Shown in pieces: positions 5,994 to 11,177 of a stretch of 11,177 nucleotides of DNA (within the stretch, counting starts at the first letter, position 1; each line of letters starts with the position of its first letter). The notes under the pieces were generated by a model that made no database searches, was not told the origin of the DNA, and worked only from the letters and a program-made list of their open reading frames with translations. The position numbers and the translations under genes were made by a program. Source of the DNA: an uncultured Clostridia bacterium (GTDB taxonomy: Bacteria > Bacillota > Clostridia > Oscillospirales > Acutalibacteraceae); the NCBI GenBank assembly GCA_946497265.1, contig CAMMKL010000046.1:1-11177 (forward strand), in the 5' to 3' direction.

Positions 5994-7283
5994 GTGACAC
6001 AATTGGAAAGGCAAATTGACTTTCTTGCAAACGGAGGGGGCAACAGCCGGTTGCAATTATTGTATGGAAACGATTCGGCGGAGTTGGCCAAGGAAAGCAG
6101 GCGTTATGCCGATATTGCAGCGCAATTTGCCGGCTTGTTTGGTGGAGAACGCGAGGTGCATTTTTTTAGTGCGCCCGGCCGTACTGAAATTGGAGGAAAT
6201 CACACCGACCATCAGCATGGGCGGGTATTGGCAGCGGCGGTAAATTTGGATATTGTGGCGGCTGCCTCCAAAAATGAAGAGATGGTGATACGGTTAAAAT
6301 CAGCGGGGTTCCCCAGTATGGATGAGGTTGACATTTCCCGTTTAAACATAAGGGAGGAAGAAAAAGAAACTTCCGCGTCCTTGTTGAGGGGAATCTGTGC
6401 GCGTATTTCAGAGCTAGGGTATCGTGTGGGCGGTTTTGACGCTTATACAGCTTCCCAAGTACTCAAAGGTTCCGGCCTATCCAGTTCAGCAGCATTTGAG
6501 ATTTTGGTCGTTACGATTATCAACCACCTGTACAATGATGGAAAGATAGACCCAGTGCAGGCGGCTAAGATCGCACAATATGCGGAAAATGTCTATTTTG
6601 GGAAACCAAGCGGCTTGATGGATCAAACAGCTAGTTCGGTGGGCGGTTTTGTGGCGATTGATTTCGAAAGGCCGGAAGCCCCTAAATTGGAAAAAGTCAA
6701 TTTTAACCCTGCCGATGCGGGGTATGCACTCTGTATTGTTGATACCGGCGGGAACCATGCAGATTTGACTTGCGATTACGCTGAAGTACCGTTAGAAATG
6801 ACGGCAGTGGCACGCGCCATGGGGCACGAGGTGTTGCGAGAATGCGACCCTTCTGCGTTTCAGGCGCAGATCCCTCAGCTGCGTGCCAAGGTTGGGGACC
6901 GCGCAGTTTTGCGGGCGATACACTTTTTTGCAGAAAATGAGCGTGTTCAGGAGCAAACAACGGCCCTTCGTGCGGGGGATTTTGAGGCGTTTAAACAGAT
7001 GTGCCTTCTTTCTGGCCAGTCTTCTTATATGTATCTGCAAAACGTATATTCCAGCCGTGCCCCCAAGGAACAAGGCATTTCATTGGCGCTTGCATTATCG
7101 CAGAAGATTTTGCAGGGGCGCGGTGCGTGGCGTGTACATGGAGGAGGATTTGCCGGAACCATGCAGGCGTTTGTTCCGTATGATTTATTGGCGGAATACT
7201 GCAGTAGTATGGAGGCTGTTTTTGGCGCAGGGCATTGTTACGTACTTTCCATTCGTCAGGCGGGAGGTATTCAGGTGTTTTAA
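5994..7283 (+). CDS. galK: Galactokinase
   Basis: A 429-residue GHMP-family kinase that phosphorylates alpha-D-galactose to galactose 1-phosphate with ATP, the entry step of the Leloir pathway. The galactokinase signature is the clostridial variant GRTEIGGNHTDHQHG (62-76), with Glu65 and the sugar-contacting His-Thr-Asp. The ATP-binding glycine-rich motif is KGSGLSSSAA (158-167), Asp210 in LMDQTAS is the likely catalytic base, and HGGGFAGT (382-389) is the third GHMP motif. GTG5994 is chosen because GGAGGG (5981-5986) is 7 nt upstream and the promoter starts transcription near 5959, downstream of the earlier in-frame ATG. It is slightly longer than the roughly 390 residues usual for bacterial galactokinase because of an N-terminal extension of about 40 residues before the core. 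No galT, galE or sugar transporter is adjacent. Confidence 0.95.
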   Translation: MTQLERQIDFLANGGGNSRLQLLYGNDSAELAKESRRYADIAAQFAGLFGGEREVHFFSAPGRTEIGGNHTDHQHGRVLAAAVNLDIVAAASKNEEMVIRLKSAGFPSMDEVDISRLNIREEEKETSASLLRGICARISELGYRVGGFDAYTASQVLKGSGLSSSAAFEILVVTIINHLYNDGKIDPVQAAKIAQYAENVYFGKPSGLMDQTASSVGGFVAIDFERPEAPKLEKVNFNPADAGYALCIVDTGGNHADLTCDYAEVPLEMTAVARAMGHEVLRECDPSAFQAQIPQLRAKVGDRAVLRAIHFFAENERVQEQTTALRAGDFEAFKQMCLLSGQSSYMYLQNVYSSRAPKEQGISLALALSQKILQGRGAWRVHGGGFAGTMQAFVPYDLLAEYCSSMEAVFGAGHCYVLSIRQAGGIQVF

Positions 7284-7570
7284 CGTTTGCCAAGCTATGT
7301 TACTTCAGTAAAATAGTTTCGCCAAAGAGTCCGGTTAACGTTCTTGCGGTATTCTATAATCCGCCTGTAAACCTGAGGGGATGCAATAAAGCTGTTACTA
7401 TGGATCGTGGTTCAGAATGAAGATAAAATAAGCGGTCGGCATGTGAGTGACCGAAAGCCCCCAAAAAGGCAGGAAATAAAAATGGTTTGAGCAATGGAAG
7501 GGCTTGTTGTCTGTGAATTGCAGGCGGCAGGCCCTTTACCTTGCCTAGATACGCCTATTATAATAAACCT
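7284..7570. other. Gene-poor region downstream of galK
   Basis: No reading frame here has a plausible start and binding site. Two hairpins are visible: CGGTC/GACCG (7433-7437 with 7449-7453) and a 9-bp stem with one wobble, AAGGGCTTG (7498-7506) with CAGGCCCTT (7528-7536). Neither has a T-run, so no clear galK terminator appears until 7668. A TATAAT occurs at 7559-7564. Confidence 0.5.
7535..7564 (+). promoter_or_regulatory. Possible orphan promoter in the galK-ATPase gap
   Basis: TTTACC (7535-7540), 18 nt, TATAAT (7559-7564). The -10 is perfect and the -35 is weak. No coding frame follows on this strand before the strong terminator at 7668-7715, so the product would be a noncoding RNA of about 145 nt. 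Confidence 0.3.
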
Positions 7571-7715
7571 GATACTCAGTTAGTTCCCTTTATAAGTTTC
7601 TAGAATTCGGCACCGGTAAATTTGGTGGCTGCCGGCTAGCTCAAAGTTGCATCGATGGATTCCAAATAACACGTGGCGATACTGTAACTTGACACAGTAT
7701 CGCCACGTGTTTTTT
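7571..7715 (+). ncRNA. Candidate small RNA ending in a strong terminator
   Basis: The predicted transcript from the orphan promoter runs to the terminator T-run. It contains a bulged hairpin, CGGC-ACC (7608-7614) with GGT-GCCG (7624-7626, 7631-7634), then the 18-bp terminator stem. There is no coding frame with a binding site, and no known RNA family is recognised. Its 3' end lies 19 nt from the convergent ATPase stop codon. Confidence 0.25.
7668..7715 (+). terminator. Strong intrinsic terminator between galK and the ATPase
   Basis: A perfect 18-bp stem, 7668-7685 with 7694-7711, an 8-nt loop (AACTTGAC) and a run of six T's at 7710-7715. On the plus strand this is a textbook terminator for galK read-through or for a local small RNA. 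On the minus strand, where it lies 19 nt past the ATPase stop, the stem is the same but the tail is only weakly T-rich. Confidence 0.93.
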
Positions 7716-7733
7716 AATGTTATTAAGCTGTAC

Positions 7734-10343
7734 TTATTTGACACGTTCCCGGATGAACTTATAAATTTGAATACATACGGTGGGCAGAAATGCAAACAAG
7801 GCAATCAGGCCCACATCGGTCGGGGAGAGGGGGGCAACCTGAAATAGGCCGGAAAGGAAGGGGACGAAGAGCACAGCGGCAAGCAAAAGCACCCCCGCCC
7901 CAAATGCCGAAAGGCTATAGGGGTTGCTTGTTAAACCCAAGCGGAAGATGGAATGTGTCCCACGGCAATTGAAGCCATGGAAGAGCCTGGAGAACGTCAG
8001 AGTGGCGAAGGCCATGGTGCTTGCCATAACTTCCCCGCCCTTGGAGAGGCCGACAAAGAAGGCGGCCATGGTTGCAATGGCAATAAGTAGCCCCTGGATT
8101 GAAATCTTGCCAAGGAAATTGCCGGTTAAAATGGGTTCCTTGGGATCGCGAGGTTTTTGATTCATCAGGTCGTCGCCGGCGGGCTCCATTCCAATCGCAA
8201 TGGCGGGTAGGCTATCCGTTAACAAATTGATAAACAACAGGTGTACCGGCGCGAACGGAACGGGTAGGGCAAACAAGGAGGTAAATAGCACACACAATAT
8301 CCCAGCCGTGTTGCCGGAAAGCAGGAATTGAATGGAGTTTTTAATGTTGGTATAGACATTCCTTCCGTTTACCACAGCTTTCACAATGGTGGCAAAGTTA
8401 TCGTCAGCAAGAATCATGGACGCGGCGTCCTTGCTGACTTCGGTACCGGTAATGCCCATGGCAACGCCGATATCGGCCTTTTTCAGGGCGGGGGCGTCGT
8501 TTACACCGTCTCCCGTCATCGATACAATGCAGCCCCTGCGCTGCCAAGCGGAGACAATGCGGATTTTGTGCTCTGGGGAAACGCGCGCGTAAACAGAGAT
8601 CCTGGGCAGGGCTTCGTCCAAAGCTTCCTCGCTCATTTCGTCCAGCTCCATGGCATCTACCGCCAAATCCCCTTCCTGAAAGATGCCGATCTGCCGGGCG
8701 ATTGCGGTGGCAGTCACTTTGTGGTCTCCGGTAATCATTATTGTGCGGATTCCGCCCTGCTTTGCGTCGGCCACTGCCTGGATGGATTCCTCACGCGGAG
8801 GGTCGATCATCGAAATCAGCCCGATAAAGACAAAGCCCTGTTCATCTTCCAGGCTGAGTTCCCGTACGGTGTCCAATTCCCGATAAGCAAAGGCCAGCAC
8901 GCGCAGCCCTTGCTCCGAAAGCTGTTGGTTTACCGTCTGGATTTCGCGTTTCCTTTCCTGCGTAAAAGGCAGCGGGCCTTCGCTGGTAAGAATGCTTACG
9001 GATCGATCCAGCAAAACGTCGATGGCTCCTTTTGTCAGCAAAGTGGGCACGCCTTCCAGCATGTGCAGGGTGCTCATTAGCTTGCGGTCGGAGTCGAAAG
9101 CAAGCTCCTGCAGGCGGGGATGCTGTTCCCGATAGGACACTTCTTCTACGCCGAAATAGTCCGCCAACTGCACCAACGCAACCTCAGTCGGGTCCCCGAT
9201 TACCACGCCGTCTACGTCTGTGGCGTCGCTGGCCAGAACGGCTGTTTTTAATAACATACGCTGCGGGGTGTTGGGAAGGGACAGCTTTTTTCCCTCCAGA
9301 AGCTGTCCGTCGGCATAGATTTTTTGTACGCACATTTTATTTTGTGTCAGCGTACCGGTTTTGTCCGAGCAGATAACCGAGACCGAACCGAGGCTTTCGA
9401 CTGCTTTCAGGTCTTTGATGATGGCGTTTTGCTTTGCCATTTTTTGTGTACCCAACGCCAGCACTATGGTGACAATGGAACTGAGCGCTTCCGGAATGGC
9501 AGCCACCGCCAAAGCGACGGCAAACATCAGAGAATCCAGCACCGGCATCTGGCGGTATAAGGACAGGCCGAAAACCAACGCGCAGATAAGCATGATCACG
9601 ACTGCCAATTTTTTGCTGAATTGATCCAGGCTGTGCTGCAAAGGGGTTTTGCGCTGTTTTGTTTCGTTCATCAGGGAAGCAATTTTTCCAAGCTCCGTCT
9701 GCATGCCGGTGGCGGTTACAACGGCGGAAGCACGCCCGTATGTTACCAAGGAGCCGGAAAACACCATGTTTTTTTGGTCGCCAAGCGCGACTTTGTCACT
9801 GTGGAGCGTTTCCGTATTTTTTTCCACGCCTTCCGATTCTCCGGTCAAAGAGCTTTCATTGACTTTTAAGGAGAAATTTTCCAGAAGACGGCCGTCCGCC
9901 ACTACGAGGTCGCCGGCTTCCAGCAGCACGATGTCTCCCGGGACAACGTCTTGGGAAGGGATTTCGATCCGGGCGCCGTCGCGCAGAACCTTGGCATTTG
10001 GGGAAGACATCGCCTTCAGGCTTTCCAAGGATTTTTCTGCTTTCAGATATTGTACCGTCCCCAAAACGGCGTTGAGGATAATAACACACAGGATTACAAT
10101 GGTGCTTTCCTGTTGGCCGGAAAGCATGGATATGATTGCGGCAATGATCAGGATGATGACCAGCAGATCCTTAAACTGCTCCAAAAAGACCATAAGTACG
10201 CTTTTTTTCTTTCCTTCTGTCAGGGCGTTGGGGCCGAACTGGTCCTTTCGCTGTTTCGCTTGTTCGGTGGTAAGGCCCTTTTCCGAGGTTTGCTGCTTGC
10301 GCAGGGTTTCTTCCGCGGAGCATTGAAAAAAGGTTTCGGGCAT
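7734..10343 (-). CDS. P2A-type cation-transporting ATPase (Mn2+/Ca2+ exporter type)
   Basis: An 869-residue P-type ATPase with the usual order: an N-terminal cation-ATPase domain, an actuator loop with TGES (167-170), helix M4 with AAIPEAL (Glu285), the phosphorylation site CSDKTGTLT (Asp327), the nucleotide-binding KGA (438-440), DPPR (514-517), TGD (538-540) and GDGVNDAPALK (611-621), then six C-terminal helices. M6 has NLLTD (Asn706, Thr709, Asp710), which with Glu285 matches ion site II of SERCA. In M5 the sequence is GNTAG, so the position of SERCA Glu771 appears to be Gly681, fitting one ion per cycle. Such pumps export Ca2+ or Mn2+. AGGAG (10353-10357) is 9 nt before the ATG. A Mn2+-type riboswitch in the leader favours manganese; calcium remains possible. 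It forms a single-gene unit. Confidence 0.93.
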   Translation of the reverse strand: MPETFFQCSAEETLRKQQTSEKGLTTEQAKQRKDQFGPNALTEGKKKSVLMVFLEQFKDLLVIILIIAAIISMLSGQQESTIVILCVIILNAVLGTVQYLKAEKSLESLKAMSSPNAKVLRDGARIEIPSQDVVPGDIVLLEAGDLVVADGRLLENFSLKVNESSLTGESEGVEKNTETLHSDKVALGDQKNMVFSGSLVTYGRASAVVTATGMQTELGKIASLMNETKQRKTPLQHSLDQFSKKLAVVIMLICALVFGLSLYRQMPVLDSLMFAVALAVAAIPEALSSIVTIVLALGTQKMAKQNAIIKDLKAVESLGSVSVICSDKTGTLTQNKMCVQKIYADGQLLEGKKLSLPNTPQRMLLKTAVLASDATDVDGVVIGDPTEVALVQLADYFGVEEVSYREQHPRLQELAFDSDRKLMSTLHMLEGVPTLLTKGAIDVLLDRSVSILTSEGPLPFTQERKREIQTVNQQLSEQGLRVLAFAYRELDTVRELSLEDEQGFVFIGLISMIDPPREESIQAVADAKQGGIRTIMITGDHKVTATAIARQIGIFQEGDLAVDAMELDEMSEEALDEALPRISVYARVSPEHKIRIVSAWQRRGCIVSMTGDGVNDAPALKKADIGVAMGITGTEVSKDAASMILADDNFATIVKAVVNGRNVYTNIKNSIQFLLSGNTAGILCVLFTSLFALPVPFAPVHLLFINLLTDSLPAIAIGMEPAGDDLMNQKPRDPKEPILTGNFLGKISIQGLLIAIATMAAFFVGLSKGGEVMASTMAFATLTFSRLFHGFNCRGTHSIFRLGLTSNPYSLSAFGAGVLLLAAVLFVPFLSGLFQVAPLSPTDVGLIALFAFLPTVCIQIYKFIRERVK

Positions 10344-10418
10344 TCGGGTTCTCTCCTTTGATTTGTTTCTGGTTTTTTTGATGGTTATAGTATTTCCGCT
10401 TTCCCGAAAAAGAGCAAC

Positions 10419-10470
10419 AAAAAAGACCTTTAGGCAGATCTTCTTTTACAAAGAAGACCGCCCAAAAGTC
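10419..10470 (-). terminator. Riboswitch-controlled intrinsic terminator in the ATPase leader
   Basis: On the minus strand the arm 10470-10450 pairs with 10446-10425 to form a stem of about 21 bp with several G:U pairs and one bulge, a 3-nt loop, then six T's (10424-10419). It lies about 75 nt before the ATPase ATG. Its 5' arm contains CTTTTGG (10468-10462), which is also the closing strand of the upstream aptamer, so the two structures exclude each other. Confidence 0.88.
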
Positions 10471-10561
10471 TTGTTACCGGAACCGGCACACAACGCCAAA
10501 TTAACAGGTTAGCCTGAAAACCGGGATGTTGACGAAGTGTTTTACAACTACTCCCTTTTGG
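10462..10561 (-). promoter_or_regulatory. yybP-ykoY-type Mn2+ riboswitch aptamer
   Basis: On the minus strand, P1 is CCAAAAG (10561-10555) paired with CTTTTGG (10468-10462), enclosing about 100 nt. Conserved pieces of the yybP-ykoY class appear in order: GGGAGTAG (10555-10548), CGTCAACAT (10534-10526), hairpins CAGG-CTAA-CCTG (10516-10505) and CCGGTTCCGG (10486-10477), and ACAAGAC (10474-10468) just before the P1 closing strand. The class binds Mn2+ and is known upstream of P-type ATPases and MntP/YkoY exporters. Ligand binding should hold P1, block the terminator and switch the ATPase on. Assignment is by motif and context, not by a covariance search. Confidence 0.82.
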
Positions 10562-10584
10562 AAAGCAAAAAATAATGTTTTTTC

Positions 10585-10613
10585 ATTATAATGGTTTGCT
10601 ATCTTCCTGTCAA
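10585..10613 (-). promoter_or_regulatory. Perfect consensus promoter of the riboswitch-ATPase unit
   Basis: On the minus strand TTGACA (10608-10613), 17 nt, TATAAT (10585-10590), both exact. Transcription should begin near 10578, about 17 nt before the aptamer, giving a leader of about 235 nt. Confidence 0.9.
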
Positions 10614-10782
10614 TAGATTCCAGTTTTTAATTATGATTATTAACAAATTGTTCTTAAAATCGATTTTATTGTCTTGTATTGCTGATGATGTTTTATGGGC
10701 TGCTTTCGATAGGTGAACATGATGGGGAATAATGCCGCGTAACCTGCTTGCTAAGTATGGGGGGATAACAAGCGGGCTTTGA
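10614..10782. other. AT-rich spacer between ptsI and the ATPase promoter
   Basis: No gene is seen. A weak hairpin just after the ptsI stop, on the minus strand CCCGCTTG with CAAGCAGG (one mismatch, about 10742-10776), lacks a T-run, so a terminator for ptsI is not clearly identified. Confidence 0.4.
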
Positions 10783-11177
10783 TCATAGGGAACAAATTTT
10801 GGCCCGTAGGGGCAGAATGTCGGGAGGAGCAACCGAAATCTCGTCGATCCCCATTTGCAGAAAGGTTTCGGTCAGTGATTTATCTGCGCCCATTTCCCCA
10901 CAGATGCCAATCCAAATTCCAGCTTCGTGTGCATTTTTGGCGGAATCGGAAATCAGACGGAGGATGGCTTCATGATGAGGGTCGCAGAATTCCGAGATAC
11001 CTTGGTTTTGGCGATCCATAGCTAAGGTATACTGGGTAAGGTCATTGGTTCCGACGCTGAAAAAATCCACCTCTTCGGCAAGTTTATCGCTGATGATCGC
11101 AGCGGCCGGCGCCTCCAGCATGATGCCGAGTTCTACGTGATCAGAAAAAGGGATATGTTCCGCCAAAAGCCCTTCGC
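10783..11177 (-). CDS. ptsI: Phosphoenolpyruvate-protein phosphotransferase (enzyme I), C-terminal part
   Basis: The last 130 codons of a gene whose 5' part lies beyond the right edge. Enzyme I takes phosphate from phosphoenolpyruvate and passes it to HPr, feeding all PTS sugar transporters in the cytoplasm. Visible are the end of the PEP-binding TIM barrel: LGIMLEAPAAA, the PEP-utilising enzyme signature FFSVGTNDLTQYTLAMDRQN, and GICGEMGAD with the C-terminal catalytic cysteine (equivalent to E. coli Cys502). The ending (SVAPPDILPLRAKI) is as usual for the family, so the C-terminus looks complete. In pyruvate phosphate dikinase the corresponding barrel end differs, so ptsI is preferred. The TGA is at 10783-10785. 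The rest of the operon, possibly ptsH, is outside the window. Confidence 0.93.
   Translation of the reverse strand, partial: EGLLAEHIPFSDHVELGIMLEAPAAAIISDKLAEEVDFFSVGTNDLTQYTLAMDRQNQGISEFCDPHHEAILRLISDSAKNAHEAGIWIGICGEMGADKSLTETFLQMGIDEISVAPPDILPLRAKICSL

Noticed and set aside
6883..7311. A 142-codon plus-strand frame overlapping galK
   Set aside because: Out-of-frame overlap with a complete galactokinase; low-complexity Arg/Cys-rich content typical of a shadow frame.
8328..9080. A 250-codon open frame on the plus strand
   Set aside because: It lies wholly antisense to the P-type ATPase, has no ribosome binding site, and the ATPase frame carries all conserved motifs. It is a shadow frame.
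9649..10326. A 225-codon open frame on the plus strand
   Set aside because: Also antisense to the ATPase, with composition expected from the complement of a codon-biased gene and no recognisable domain.
1..11177. CRISPR array, insertion sequence, prophage, tRNA or rRNA genes
   Set aside because: No regularly spaced repeats, transposase motifs, integrase, cloverleaf or rRNA signatures were seen on either strand.

Overview
The window looks like chromosomal DNA of an anaerobic, low- to mid-GC Firmicute of the class Clostridia, perhaps an Oscillospiraceae/Ruminococcaceae-type gut bacterium. This rests on strong AGGAGG ribosome binding sites, TTG and GTG starts, consensus TTGACA-17-TATAAT promoters, a stand-alone corrinoid protein, a FeoB-associated/HMA small membrane protein, a DUF6110-like remnant and a yybP-ykoY-type riboswitch before a P-type ATPase. 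The placement is inference; no rRNA or tRNA is present.

Layout. At 1-47 (-) is the first 15 codons of a gene with its own promoter. At 267-1313 (+) is a small metal-related unit: strong promoter, inverted-repeat operator, intact anchored HMA protein, a decayed DUF6110-like gene split over three frames, and a terminator. At 1404-3372 (+) is a self-contained MarR regulator plus MATE efflux operon with a striking double operator and a long hairpin terminator. At 3558-4998 (-) are a corrinoid (B12-binding) protein and a YjjG-type nucleotidase 6 nt apart. At 5048-5740 (+) is an HD-domain hydrolase under a perfect consensus promoter. At 5924-7283 (+) is galactokinase. At 7284-7733 is a gene-poor stretch ending in a perfect 18-bp terminator; it holds a palindrome-dense segment and a possible small-RNA unit. 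At 7734-10613 (-) is a P2A-type cation ATPase preceded by an apparent Mn2+ riboswitch, an overlapping terminator and a consensus promoter. At 10783-11177 (-) is the C-terminal part of enzyme I of the PTS.

How the parts relate. These are mostly independent short transcription units, not one large system. Two carry metal-homeostasis signals: the HMA/DUF6110 remnant has a DtxR-like operator, and the ATPase has an Mn2+-type riboswitch, which suggests manganese (possibly also calcium) export. MarR-MATE is a self-regulated drug efflux module. I found no convincing new multi-gene system. The points most worth checking are the riboswitch-terminator overlap, the decayed metal operon, the paired operators of the MarR unit, and the palindrome-rich possible small RNA at about 7571-7715.
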